From contig JBBQER010000002.1 in the NCBI GenBank assembly GCA_038320885.1, forward strand, positions 62,001-126,000: a DNA stretch of 64,000 nucleotides, in the 5' to 3' direction. Below, piece by piece: positions 26,097 to 35,509 of the stretch (positions are counted from its first letter, which is position 1; the number at the start of each line of letters is the position of its first letter). The position numbers and the translations under genes were made by a program. A model generated the notes under the pieces. It was given only the letters and a program-made list of their open reading frames with translations. It made no database searches and was not told the origin of the DNA. The stretch is from JBBQER01 sp038320885 (GTDB lineage Bacteria; Actinomycetota; Acidimicrobiia; IMCC26256; PALSA-610).

Positions 26097-26513
26097 ATGC
26101 CTGACCGACAAACGGATGATCGGCGCTGGTACGAAGGCACGTGTGGCTACCTGCGATGGGGTCCGAAGTTCTTTCTCTTCATGGCCGCGTTCATGTTCGT
26201 CCTCCACTGGAGTCACTGGATCCAGTTCGCGACGACGTTTCTCCTCGTCGCCTTCGTTCACAGCCGATGGCTGCCGTGGCGGTTCGAGATCGAGGACGAC
26301 GGCCTTCGACTCGTGTTCCCCTTCGGTCGCCGCCTGTTCTTCGCCAGGAGCGTCGCCACGGTTCGCATCGATGTCGTCGGCGCAATGGTGTACGACGCCC
26401 GCCGCGGAAAGCTGGGCATCGGCTATCCGTTGATGGACGGCATCCTCTTCCATCCCGGCCGCGAGTCGTTGCTCCGCGCCGCCTTTCTCGACCGGGGCTA
26501 CACCGTCACCTGA
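26097..26513 (+). CDS. Small membrane protein of unknown function
   Basis: The product is 138 residues. Two adjacent hydrophobic helices (about residues 24-55, with FFLFMAAFMFVL and FATTFLLVAFV) are followed by a cytoplasmic domain RFEIEDDGLRLVFPFGRRLFFARSVATVRIDVVG. That domain looks like a PH-like module of short membrane proteins. The ATG at 26097 is divergent from the hydrolase gene. Confidence 0.65.
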   Translation: MPDRQTDDRRWYEGTCGYLRWGPKFFLFMAAFMFVLHWSHWIQFATTFLLVAFVHSRWLPWRFEIEDDGLRLVFPFGRRLFFARSVATVRIDVVGAMVYDARRGKLGIGYPLMDGILFHPGRESLLRAAFLDRGYTVT

Positions 26514-26519
26514 CCTCGA

Positions 26520-26978
26520 CTACGGAGTCCACGCGCCCGCGAGCTGGCGGGTGGCGATGTTGAGACGATTCCAGAGGTTGATGTTGGCGATCGCGAGCAC
26601 GAGAGCGGCGCGCTCCGTCTCGTCGAAGTTGGCGACGACCTCGGCCCAGATGTCGTCGGGCACCGGCTGGGGCCCGTCGCTGAGCCGGGTCATCGCCTCG
26701 GCCAGCGCGAATGCAGCGCGCCCCTGGTCCGTGAAGTAGGGCGCCTCGCGCCAGGCGGCCACGACGAACAGGCGCTCGTCGGTTTCGCCGAGCTGCTTTG
26801 CGCGGCGCGCGTGGCCGTCGAGGCACGTGGCACAACCGTTGATCTGGCTGACGCGCAGGTTCACGAGCTCGATCATCCGCGGGGGCAGGCCACCCTTCCC
26901 CACCGATTGCCCGACGGCCTGCAGGGCGTCCATGGCACCGGGAACAACCATCGCCGGGTGGGTCATTCGTGCTTGCAT
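26520..26978 (-). CDS. Carboxymuconolactone decarboxylase/AhpD-family protein
   Basis: The product is 152 residues with the redox motif CATCLDGHARRAKQLGE (CxxC plus His), characteristic of AhpD-like alkylhydroperoxidases rather than true decarboxylases. It also has the helical repeat FALAEAMTRLSDG. It is divergent from an ECF41-type sigma factor. Such CMD genes are the standard targets of that sigma group, and a matching promoter (27024-27050, minus strand) lies upstream. Confidence 0.87.
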   Translation of the reverse strand: MQARMTHPAMVVPGAMDALQAVGQSVGKGGLPPRMIELVNLRVSQINGCATCLDGHARRAKQLGETDERLFVVAAWREAPYFTDQGRAAFALAEAMTRLSDGPQPVPDDIWAEVVANFDETERAALVLAIANINLWNRLNIATRQLAGAWTP

Positions 26979-26988
26979 GAGGTCTCCT

Positions 26989-27050
26989 TGTCACATCGGC
27001 TGGATTCGCTTCGTCACCCCCATGACGAAACGACCCGAAGGAATGTGACC
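26989..27050. promoter_or_regulatory. Two face-to-face ECF41-type promoters
   Basis: On the plus strand TGTCACA (26989-26995), 16 bp, CGTC (27012-27015) points to the sigma factor gene. On the minus strand GGTCACA (27044-27050), 16 bp, CGTC (27024-27027) points to the AhpD-like gene. The halves are symmetric: GTCACAT/ATGTGAC outside and TTCGTCA/TGACGAA inside. From what I know of group ECF41, TGTCACA-N16-CGTC is its promoter motif. The predicted transcripts start within a few bases of each other. Confidence 0.7.
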
Positions 27051-27051
27051 G

Positions 27052-27729
27052 ATGGACCGACGCGATTTGTTGGCGCAGCATTTCGAGGAGAACCGGGCGC
27101 ACCTGCGCGCGTTGGCGTACCGAATGCTCGGATCGACCACCGAAGCCGACGACGCCGTGCAGGAAGGGTGGATCCGGCTGAGCCGCTCCGACCCGAGCGA
27201 GATCGCAAACGTGGGCGGCTGGCTCACGATTGTGGTCGCCCGCGTCTGCCTCGACATGTTGCGGTCCCGCAAGTCGCGCCGTGAGGAGTCGCTGGGCACG
27301 CACGTTCCCGACCGGATCTTGAGCCGCAACCCCGGCATAGATCCCGAGCACGAAGCGGTGCTGGCCGACTCGGTTGGTCTCGCGCTGCTCGTGGTGCTCG
27401 AGATGCTCGCCCCGCCGAACGGCTCGCATTCGTGCTGCACGACATGTTCGGCGTGCCGTTCGAGGAGATCGCGCCGATGGTCGACCGCTCGCCCGCCGCA
27501 ACCCGCCAGCTCGCCAGCCGCGCGCGCCGGCGCGTGCAAGAAGCGGCTGCGGTCACCGACACCGACGTGGCCGGCCAGCGCCGGGTAGTAGATACGTTCT
27601 TCGCCGCCGCGCGAGACGGCGACTTCGAGGCACTCGTCGCGGTGCGTGGGCGGGAAGGTCGTTGCGATCGATGCGCTCGCCGACCCCGAACGCCTTGCCG
27701 GGCTCGACCTCAGCGTGCTCGACGGCTGA
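27052..27729 (+). pseudogene. ECF41-type (SigJ-like) sigma factor, decayed
   Basis: Sigma region 2 is intact: FEENRAHLRALAYRMLGSTTEADDAVQEGWIR. One base is missing near 27413 (CCCCGCC in place of the expected CCCCGGCC). Region 4 therefore continues in another frame (VLHDMFGVPFEEIAPMVDRSPAATRQLASRARRRVQ). The SnoaL-like regulatory extension begins (VVDTFFAAARDGDFEALVAV), but about 60 or more residues are absent near 27642 and only its tail remains in a third frame (KVVAIDALADPERLAGLDLSVLD). A single read error cannot explain both lesions. Confidence 0.8.
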
Positions 27730-27769
27730 GCTCGTTCCTCGGGGAAGATCGGATCCCCGGCATACGTTG

Positions 27770-28645
27770 ATGCGACACATGCGACTGACGGGTACCGGGG
27801 TCTGGTCGGCCCAGATGCGTTACGGCGACGAAGGCGAGATCGCCGAGGCGGCCGCCGAGCTCGAAGAGCTCGGTTACGACGCGATCTGGATACCCGATGT
27901 CGGGGGCGAAGTGCTCGGGTCGGCCGAAGTCCTGTTGCGCGCGGCGCCGCGCATCACGGTTGCGACCGGCATCCTCAACGTTTGGATGCACGACGCGGCC
28001 ACGGTTGCGGAGCGGCGCGCGTCCTGGAGTGACGCCTGGCAGCACCGCTTCCTGCTGGGTCTGGGAGTGAGTCACGCGCCGCTGATCGACCATGGGAACC
28101 CCGGTCGGTACAACAAGCCGTTCTCGAAGATGGTCGAGTTCCTCGACGCGCTCGACGGCGCCGCGACTCCGTACCCGGTCGACGCGCGCGTGTTGGCTGC
28201 GCTCAAACCGAAGATGCTCAGTCTCGCCCGCGATCGCGCCGCGGGCGCGCATCCGTACTTCGTACCGTCCGAACACGTCGCCCGGGCCCACGAGGCACTC
28301 GGGCCGAACGCGATGATCGCGGTCGAGCTGGCCGTGGTGATCGACGCCGATCCGTCGACGGCGCGCGAGACGGCGCGCAAGCACACCGCGGTCTACACGA
28401 CGTTGCCGAACTACACGAACAACCTGCGGGACTTCGGTTTCTCCGACGACGACTTCGCCGAACGAGGAAGCGACCGTCTCGTCGATGCGATCGTGGCGTG
28501 GGGAAGCCTCGACACGATCGCGTCGCGCGTCTCCGCGATGCGCGACGCGGGTGCCGACCACGTGTGCATCCAGGTGATCCGTCCCGACGACGAGGTCCCC
28601 CGCGCGGATTGGCGCGAGCTCGCCCCGGCGCTGGTCGGGCGCTGA
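27770..28645 (+). CDS. LLM-class (F420-type) oxidoreductase
   Basis: The product is 291 residues: GVWSAQMRYGDEGEIAEAAAELEELGYDAIWIPDVGG at the start and VATGILNVWMHDAATV near residue 65, ending with the TIM-barrel tail AGADHVCIQVI. This is the F420-dependent branch of the bacterial luciferase superfamily. The substrate is unknown. Either ATG 27770 or ATG 27779 could be used. It begins 40 bp after the decayed sigma factor and might once have been an ECF41 target (inference). Confidence 0.82.
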   Translation: MRHMRLTGTGVWSAQMRYGDEGEIAEAAAELEELGYDAIWIPDVGGEVLGSAEVLLRAAPRITVATGILNVWMHDAATVAERRASWSDAWQHRFLLGLGVSHAPLIDHGNPGRYNKPFSKMVEFLDALDGAATPYPVDARVLAALKPKMLSLARDRAAGAHPYFVPSEHVARAHEALGPNAMIAVELAVVIDADPSTARETARKHTAVYTTLPNYTNNLRDFGFSDDDFAERGSDRLVDAIVAWGSLDTIASRVSAMRDAGADHVCIQVIRPDDEVPRADWRELAPALVGR

Positions 28646-28648
28646 CCC

Positions 28649-29845
28649 TCAACGATCGAAGACGCTCACGACCTCGACGTGAAACGTGTGGGGAAACAAG
28701 TCGACCGGCGTGAGGGCGGTGAGCTCGAACCCCGCGTCGCGCAGCAGTGCGGCGTCGCGTCCGAGGCTGGCGGCGTCGCAGCTCACGAGCACGACGCGGC
28801 GCGCGGCGCTCCCGTTGACCACGGCCACGCCCCGCCGGCCCAACCCTTTGCGGTTCGGGTCGGCCACGACGAGGTCTGCCGGGACGGGCGTCCACTTGGT
28901 CGCATCGGCGGCGACGACGGTCACGCCGAGCGCGCGGAGATTCGCGCGCGCGTCGGCGACCGCACTCGTCGACGACTCCACCGCGGTTACCGACCATCCG
29001 CGGGCAGCCAGCACTCCGGCGAAGACGCCGACCCCGCTGTAGAGATCGAGCGCCGTCGTCGCGACGCCGAGCTCGTCGGCGGCGGCGCCGATCAGGCGGG
29101 CCAGCTCGTCGACGCCGTCGGACCGACTCTGGAAGAACGACGCCGCCGAGATGCGCCAGCGCTGCCCCGCGGCATCCTCGTGGATGAAATCGCTGCGCAC
29201 GTCGCCGGGCACCACGGTCCCCGTGCGGCTCGGCGTCGGAGCCGCGAGCCGCTCACCGCTTCGGCTTCCGCACCGCAGCAGCACCTCGTCGGCCCTCGGG
29301 TAGCGCGCCTCGGTGATCAGGGGAACGAGCAGCGGATGCGCGACGAGGCAATCGTCGATCGCGACCGAGGCATGGGAGCGAGCCGCGCGGAAACCGGCGC
29401 GACCATCCGTGACCCCGAGCCGCACGGTCGTGCGAAACGCCCACGGCGGCAACTCGACCGTGGGCTGCGCCGGCACGACGGCGAGGCCACCGATGCGCTT
29501 CAGCGCATCCAACACGATGTCGAGCTTCAACGACCGTTGTGCGGCAGCATCCACGTGTTGCCATTGACACGCGCCACATCCTCGAGCGAGCTCCGGGCAC
29601 GGCGGCGCGACTCGATGCGCAGACGGCTCGAGCACATCGACCAGGCGGGCGGTGAGGTAGCCGCGATGCTCCGATTCGACGACAACGCGAACCCGCTCGT
29701 CCGGCAGCGCACCGTCGACGAACACGACCCGACCCTCGGGCTCGCGCGCGATCGCGCTGCCCCCGGCGACCATCGCCGTCGACACGAGCTCGAGCTCGGC
29801 ACCGACCCGGGTCGCCGGCAAACCGTCCTCGGATCGACGCGACAT
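28649..29845 (-). CDS. TrmA/RumA-type (uracil-5)-methyltransferase
   Basis: The product is 398 residues. An N-terminal TRAM-like barrel (residues about 15-75) is followed by an iron-sulfur-type cysteine cluster CPELARGCGACQW. The SAM-binding motif LDLYSGVGVFAGVLA lies near residue 268, and VLVSCDAASLGRD near 360 carries the catalytic cysteine. It methylates uridine in tRNA or rRNA; the site cannot be assigned. Confidence 0.87.
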   Translation of the reverse strand: MSRRSEDGLPATRVGAELELVSTAMVAGGSAIAREPEGRVVFVDGALPDERVRVVVESEHRGYLTARLVDVLEPSAHRVAPPCPELARGCGACQWQHVDAAAQRSLKLDIVLDALKRIGGLAVVPAQPTVELPPWAFRTTVRLGVTDGRAGFRAARSHASVAIDDCLVAHPLLVPLITEARYPRADEVLLRCGSRSGERLAAPTPSRTGTVVPGDVRSDFIHEDAAGQRWRISAASFFQSRSDGVDELARLIGAAADELGVATTALDLYSGVGVFAGVLAARGWSVTAVESSTSAVADARANLRALGVTVVAADATKWTPVPADLVVADPNRKGLGRRGVAVVNGSAARRVVLVSCDAASLGRDAALLRDAGFELTALTPVDLFPHTFHVEVVSVFDR

Positions 29846-29875
29846 GACCCGAGGAACGTAGCAATGCCGCTCGCG

Positions 29876-30622
29876 CTACCGGCGTGACGGCACCTGAGCA
29901 GGAAGGTCGTCGGGCCGCAGCGCCCACAACGGCGTTCGGGGCGGCTCGGACAGTCGCCCGATGGCAACGGCCGGGAAACCGTCGATCTCGGTGTGTCCGC
30001 GAACCGCGAACGTTGCTTGACAACCGCACCCGCGCGCACGACGCACCCCGCGCCCACGACACTGCCGTCGCACACGATCGCGCCCGGCTCGACCACGGAT
30101 CGAACTCCGATATGCCGGACGCCCGACCGCGACGACCTCGCTCGGCAGCGTCATCCCGGAGGGGACCAGCGTGCCTTCGCCGAGGAAGACGCGGTCTCCC
30201 ACCTGCGCGCCGGGCATCAATGTCGACGCGTTCCCGATCTCACACATGTCACCGACCGTCGCGCCGATGACGAGGCACCGATGCGCGAACACGGTTCGAC
30301 GACCGATCGTGGTTGGGATGCCGTCGTTGCCGACTACCACCGAGTTCTCGAGCACGGCCGATCCGGCGCCGACTCCGACGCCCGAGTCGCCGGACCGGAT
30401 GACGGCGCCCTCGGCGAGCAGCGATCCCTCACCCAGGCGCGCCGCGCCCAGGACGACCGCGGAGCCGGCGATCTGCGGCGAGCCCGCATCCACCGCGCCG
30501 AGTGCGTTCGCAGGTCCGGCGCTCACGGGACCGGTTCCAGGTGACGGCACGGCCGGGTCATTCGTCCCAGAGTGCCATCCGAGACCGGCTTCCGGAAGCC
30601 GGCACCGAATTTCGCCGATCAA
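29876..30622 (-). pseudogene. Left-handed beta-helix (hexapeptide) acyltransferase-like gene with two compensating frameshifts
   Basis: The N-terminal part shows hexapeptide repeats (AVVLGAARLGEGSLLAEGAVI, VVGNDGIPTTIGRRTVFAHRCLVIGATVGDM, ALSO-type GAQVGDRVFLGEGTLV), and the end GFPAVAIGRL is in the same frame. In between, about 30105-29990, the natural continuation VVEPGAIVCDGSVVGAGCVVRAGAVV lies in another frame. Two opposite shifts are therefore needed for a continuous beta-helix. The start is uncertain (TTG 30622 or an internal GTG). Relatives include acyltransferases and gamma-class carbonic anhydrases. Confidence 0.6.
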
Positions 30623-30650
30623 GTCCTCGGCGCGACAGCCGATCTACGTC

Positions 30651-33029
30651 ATGGCGACATATCGCGAAGGAGACGGGGACTTGGGAAAGCGCGCGTGGCT
30701 GCTCTACCCGTGCCTCGCGGGCATCGCCGCCGCGGTCTACTACGGGATGGGGTCCAGCCGCGCCCTGTTCAATGCCATCGGTCTTGCTTCGCCCCTGCTG
30801 CTTCTCGCGGGCGTCGTCGTGCACGTTCGCTCACAACAAACCTCGAGCCGGCGGGAGCGCACGTTGCGGGCCGCGGGCGAGGCATTCGAAACCGCGACGA
30901 GCCGTGACGCGATCTACCAGGCGACGGCCGCGGCCGCGGAGTCCGTCGCCGGGCAACGCGCCGTCGTTCGCCTCTTCGTCGACGCCCGCACCGCGAACTT
31001 CGTCAGTGTCGAGAGCTCGGCCCAGCTCTTGAACCAGATCGACCGTCTCCACGACCTGACGGTCCTCCAGCGGGACGAGATCCTCGCCGGCCGCTCACTC
31101 TCGATTCGCCACCGGCTGAACGTGCTCCGGGGGATCGCGCGCAGCGGCAACGACGAGTTCGAATATCTCTCGCCGATCTTCGTCCGCGACGAGCTGACGT
31201 GCCTCATCTCGGTCACCACCGAATCGGCGTTCACGGCTACCGCGCAGAACGCGCTCGAGACACTGGCGTCGCAGGTGGCCTTCGCGTTGGAACGAGCGAC
31301 GCTCACCGAGGAGCTGGTCACCCGCAAGAGCGAGGCGCGATTCGCGGCGCTCGTGAAGAACTCGTCGGACGTCATCCTGCTGGTCGACCGGGACAGCACG
31401 ATTCGCTACGCAAGTCCGTCCTCGACCATGTTCGGCTATTCGCCGTCCACCCTCGAGGGAGGTCAGTTCATCTCCCTGACCCACGCCGACGACGAGGACC
31501 TCGCGGCGGCGTTCATCATCGGCGCCGGCGGTCGCGAGAACGTCGGTCCGTTCGAGTTCCGATTTCGCTGCGCGAGCGGCCGCTACATCTTCGCCGAGGC
31601 CGTACGAACGAACCTCGAGCAGGATCCCAACGTGCGCGGTGTGGTGCTCAGCATCAGGGACATCAGCGAGCGAAAGGGCTTCGAGGAGCAGCTCCGGCAT
31701 CAGGCCTTTCACGACAAGTTGACCGGCCTCGCGAACCGTGCGCTCTTCCAGGATCGCGTTGCCCACGCGCTCGATCGCCATCGGCGCGATACCGAGTCCA
31801 TTTCCGTGTTGTTCATCGACCTCGACGACTTCAAGACGGTGAACGACTCACTGGGTCACGCGTGCGGCGATCAGCTGCTCCGCGAGTGTGGCGAGCGACT
31901 CCGCGGCTGCCTGCGGCCGGCCGACACCCCGGCGCGGTTCGGGGGCGACGAGTTCGCCATTCTCCTCGAGGACTCCGACGGGACCTCGCACGTCGAGATC
32001 GCCGACCGCATCATGCGCGCGTTCGAACCGCCCTTTACCCTCGACGACAAAGAGGTCTTCGTTCGAGCGAGCATCGGGATCGCAACGGCCGGCGAGGAAG
32101 AGTTCGCGTCGATGAACGGTCCCGACGCCTTGCTCCGGAATGCCGACACGGCCATGTACATCGCCAAGGAGCGCGGCAAGGCGCGCTTCGCGGTCTTCGA
32201 GCCGGAGATGCACGAGGCCGCAAGCCGCCGGCTCGAGCTCAAGGCCGACATGGAGCGTGCGCTCGACAACGACGAGTTCGAGCTGGAGTATCAGCCGATC
32301 GTCGAGCTCTCGACCGGCAATATCTGCGGTTTCGAAGCCCTCATCCGATGGAACCACCCGACGCGGGGGGTGGTTGCGCCCCTCGACTTCATACCGCTCG
32401 CCGAGGAGACCGGGCTCGTCGTTCCGATCGGCACCTGGGCATTGCGGAAGGCGTGCCAATTCGCCGCACGGCTCGAGGCCGACTTTCCCGACGATCCCGC
32501 GCGCCACATGGCTGTCAACCTCTCGACACGGCAGCTCCAGCATCTCGACGTCGTCGCGCAGGTGGGCGCCGTGCTCACCGAGACCGGCCTCGATCCGTAC
32601 TCCCTGATCCTCGAGATCACGGAGAGCGCCATGATGGCCGACATGCAGCTCGCCATCGCGCGGCTCAACGAGTTCAAGGCCCTCGGCGTGCAACTCGCGA
32701 TCGACGACTTCGGAACCGGCTACTCGTCACTCAACTACGTTCGCGAATTCCCCGTCGACATCCTGAAGATCGACAAGTCGTTCATCGACGGGCTCGTCAA
32801 CGAGTCGGCTTCTTCCTCGCTCGTGGCGACCGTGCTGGAGCTCGCGCGGGTGTTGGACTTGAAGGCGGTCGCGGAAGGCGTCGAAGGTACCGACCAGCTC
32901 GAGCACCTGAAGGCACTGCATTGCGACTTCGGCCAAGGCTTCTTGTTCGCCCGACCGCTCGACGATGCCGGACTCCGAGAGGTACTGCGCCTGCGCCGTG
33001 AGGCCCCGACGTCGGGCACGCGCGCCTGA
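30651..33029 (+). CDS. Membrane-anchored GAF-PAS-GGDEF-EAL cyclic-di-GMP protein
   Basis: The product is 792 residues: two N-terminal helices (about 15-60), a GAF-like domain (70-220), PAS (225-345), GGDEF (350-515) and EAL (525-780). The GGDEF site reads RFGGDEF, so cyclase activity is possible. The EAL motif is present as GFEALIRW, with DDFGTGYSSLNYVREFPVD and KIDKSFI, so phosphodiesterase activity is also possible. Which dominates cannot be told. The ATG at 30651 is chosen because the longer frame overlaps the divergent beta-helix gene. Confidence 0.88.
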   Translation: MATYREGDGDLGKRAWLLYPCLAGIAAAVYYGMGSSRALFNAIGLASPLLLLAGVVVHVRSQQTSSRRERTLRAAGEAFETATSRDAIYQATAAAAESVAGQRAVVRLFVDARTANFVSVESSAQLLNQIDRLHDLTVLQRDEILAGRSLSIRHRLNVLRGIARSGNDEFEYLSPIFVRDELTCLISVTTESAFTATAQNALETLASQVAFALERATLTEELVTRKSEARFAALVKNSSDVILLVDRDSTIRYASPSSTMFGYSPSTLEGGQFISLTHADDEDLAAAFIIGAGGRENVGPFEFRFRCASGRYIFAEAVRTNLEQDPNVRGVVLSIRDISERKGFEEQLRHQAFHDKLTGLANRALFQDRVAHALDRHRRDTESISVLFIDLDDFKTVNDSLGHACGDQLLRECGERLRGCLRPADTPARFGGDEFAILLEDSDGTSHVEIADRIMRAFEPPFTLDDKEVFVRASIGIATAGEEEFASMNGPDALLRNADTAMYIAKERGKARFAVFEPEMHEAASRRLELKADMERALDNDEFELEYQPIVELSTGNICGFEALIRWNHPTRGVVAPLDFIPLAEETGLVVPIGTWALRKACQFAARLEADFPDDPARHMAVNLSTRQLQHLDVVAQVGAVLTETGLDPYSLILEITESAMMADMQLAIARLNEFKALGVQLAIDDFGTGYSSLNYVREFPVDILKIDKSFIDGLVNESASSSLVATVLELARVLDLKAVAEGVEGTDQLEHLKALHCDFGQGFLFARPLDDAGLREVLRLRREAPTSGTRA

Positions 33030-33111
33030 GATAGCACCGCGCGGCTGGCACCCCCCGGGCCGGGATGCGTGCACACTGCCCTTCCCGCGGAGTTTGTGTT
33101 TGGCTGGTTCC

Positions 33112-35487
33112 GTGACTGCAGCATGGCTGTGGGGCCGGTCCGAGCTCCGGGCGAGGTGGCGCTCGTGGGTCATCCTCGGGGTGTTGGCGGGCGCCACGTT
33201 CGGGTTGGCGGCGGCGGGACTGGCGGGGGCGCGGCGCACATCAGTTGCGTTGCCACGCTTCATCGAGGTGGCGCACTTCCCGACCGCCGCGCTGTTGGCG
33301 AACGACTCGTCGTTCGACGCCGCCAAGCAACGCGCGGTTGCCGAGCTGCCCGAAGTGCAGCGCGTGTACCCCTTCGAGATCGCTATCTTGATCCAAGACA
33401 AGCCGATCAACGACGGTGGCGGGCTCATTCCCACCACGGACGTCTCGGCGCAACTGTTCTCCATCCCACTCGTCGAGGGGCGCGCGACCAATCCGGCACG
33501 CGCGGACGAGATCGTGGTCGATCAGAACCTGCAGCGCCGGTTCAAGCTCGGGCTGGGCGCAACGGTGACGATCGGCCAGTCGATCTCTCCCGATGCGATC
33601 AAATCGATCCCGCCCGGGATGCTGGCCCCCGGCGTCGATCCGAACTACGAGCAGAAGCTGACCGTCGTCGGCATCTCCAAGTCGGTGAACTCCGACACGA
33701 GTTGGGCGCCGTCAGCCGGCTTCTACGCCAAGTACGGACACCGCACCGCGGGATTCGTGAACGAGTTCACGACGCTGCGCCGAGGTGAAGCTGATCTGCC
33801 GCGCTTCGAGCGAGACGTCGAACGGATCATCGGCCACCCGGTCAACGTCGAGAGCTTCGCCCAGCTGTTGGGCATCCCGAAGGTGAGGAATCTGCTGCGC
33901 GTCGAGCAGGACGGCTTGCTCCTCTTCGCGCTGGCAGTCCTGGTCGTGGGCGGAGTGCTGATCGGTCAGGCGCTCGCGCGAGCGGTCAACGCGAGCGCGT
34001 CCGAGCTCCCGACCTGGCGGGCGATCGGCGCCGACCGCGGCATCGCGCTACGGGCGCTGGTCGCGCCGGCGACCGTCACGGCCGTGGTCGGAGCGACAAC
34101 GGGCGTCGCGGTGGCGATCGCGTCCTCACGCCAGTTCCCGATCAGCCAGGCCCGCCGGTTCGACCTCGACGTCGGCGTGCACGCCGATTGGTTCGTGTTG
34201 GGCATCGCCGCGGCCGCGGTCGTGGGCGCAGTGATGGCGATCGCGTTCGTGTCGGCGCTCTGGGCGCTCTCGGGCCGCCGGACCGAAGATCGGTCACCGT
34301 CGTGGGCGGGAAAGTGGGCGGCCCGGCTCGGGCTTCCACCCGCGTTGGCCATCGGCTCGCGGCTGGCCGTGGAACCGGGTCGGGGACGGCGGGCCGTACC
34401 GGTTCGATCGGCACTGATCGGCGCAATCGTCGGCGTGATCGGCGTCGTCGGTTGCTTCACCTTCCGGGCCGGGCTCACCGACGCCGTCGCCAGCCCGCAA
34501 CGTTCCGGGATCGTGTGGGACTTCGAGATCGCCTCGGGTGAGGGGTCGCTCGCGGCCAAGGACATCGCGACCATCACCCACGATCACGACGTGAAGGGCG
34601 CGCTCCACGCGGCCTGGTTCCGCGCCGTACGCGTCAATGGTGTCGCGACACCGACGTGGGGAACCGAGACGTTGAAAGGCGCAACGACGCCCGTCGTCCT
34701 GACCGGGCGGGCGCCCAAAGCTCGCGACGAGATCGCGTTCGGGCCGGCGACGGCCGAGACCCTGAAGCTCCACATCGGTGATCGCGTTTCCGTCGGCGAC
34801 GCCACGACGACCCGCGCCACCGTGGTCGGCACCGCGCTGGTGCCCGCGTCGTCGCATACGGACTACGACCAGGGCGGCTGGATGACCAACGCCGGGCTGC
34901 GCGCGGCGCTGAAGTCTTCCCATCAACTGAATGCCAACGACTACGAGGACTACATGTTCGTGCGGTGGGCGCCGGGCACGAACATCAAGGCCGCGGAGCA
35001 CCGGTACGCCTCGCTGCACGCGGGGAGCGATGCCTGGTACACGATGCCCGCCACGCTCCCGACGCAAGTGGTCAGCCTCGGCGAGCTGCGCTCGCTCCCA
35101 CTTGCGCTCGGTGTGTTCTTCGCGTTGCTGGCGTCGGCGACGGTTGCCCACGCGCTCGTCACGACGGTGCGCCGTCGGCGCCAAGAGCTGGCCGTGTTGC
35201 GCTCCATCGGCTTCACCCGGCTCCAGACGCGCGTCGCGATTGGCTGGCAGGCGACGTTGATCGCCGTCGTCGGCCTGATCGTCGGGATACCTCTCGGCAT
35301 CGGCACCGGACAACTCACGTGGCGTTGGCTCGCCGACAGCTTCCCCGTCGTCTACGTGGCGCCGTTCGCGCTCGTCGCGCTCCTACTCGTGATCCCGGCC
35401 GCGATCCTGCTAGCAAATGTGCTAGCGGCCGTGCCGGCGCAATCGGCGGCCCGCATACGCCCCGCGGAAGCACTGCGCACGGAGTGA
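33112..35487 (+). CDS. FtsX/MacB-type ABC transporter permease
   Basis: The product is 791 residues with an N-terminal helix after RARWRSWVILGVLAG, then a large extracellular domain (about 60-270). Two helix blocks follow (about 280-410, 430-480), then a second extracellular domain and a final FtsX core (LRSIGFTRLQTRVAIGWQ). It ends with the family signature RPAEALRTE. No ATPase gene is adjacent, so its partner is encoded elsewhere. The GTG at 33112 is preferred; the in-frame region upstream overlaps the previous gene. Confidence 0.85.
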   Translation: MTAAWLWGRSELRARWRSWVILGVLAGATFGLAAAGLAGARRTSVALPRFIEVAHFPTAALLANDSSFDAAKQRAVAELPEVQRVYPFEIAILIQDKPINDGGGLIPTTDVSAQLFSIPLVEGRATNPARADEIVVDQNLQRRFKLGLGATVTIGQSISPDAIKSIPPGMLAPGVDPNYEQKLTVVGISKSVNSDTSWAPSAGFYAKYGHRTAGFVNEFTTLRRGEADLPRFERDVERIIGHPVNVESFAQLLGIPKVRNLLRVEQDGLLLFALAVLVVGGVLIGQALARAVNASASELPTWRAIGADRGIALRALVAPATVTAVVGATTGVAVAIASSRQFPISQARRFDLDVGVHADWFVLGIAAAAVVGAVMAIAFVSALWALSGRRTEDRSPSWAGKWAARLGLPPALAIGSRLAVEPGRGRRAVPVRSALIGAIVGVIGVVGCFTFRAGLTDAVASPQRSGIVWDFEIASGEGSLAAKDIATITHDHDVKGALHAAWFRAVRVNGVATPTWGTETLKGATTPVVLTGRAPKARDEIAFGPATAETLKLHIGDRVSVGDATTTRATVVGTALVPASSHTDYDQGGWMTNAGLRAALKSSHQLNANDYEDYMFVRWAPGTNIKAAEHRYASLHAGSDAWYTMPATLPTQVVSLGELRSLPLALGVFFALLASATVAHALVTTVRRRRQELAVLRSIGFTRLQTRVAIGWQATLIAVVGLIVGIPLGIGTGQLTWRWLADSFPVVYVAPFALVALLLVIPAAILLANVLAAVPAQSAARIRPAEALRTE

Positions 35488-35509
35488 CGCGCCCAGATCG
35501 AGGAACGCC

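Noticed and set aside
31461..31488. GGTCAGTT...CTGACCCAC resembling the palindrome at 6816
   Set aside because: It lies within the conserved PAS segment of the GGDEF-EAL gene, is only partly palindromic and encodes expected residues; a chance resemblance.
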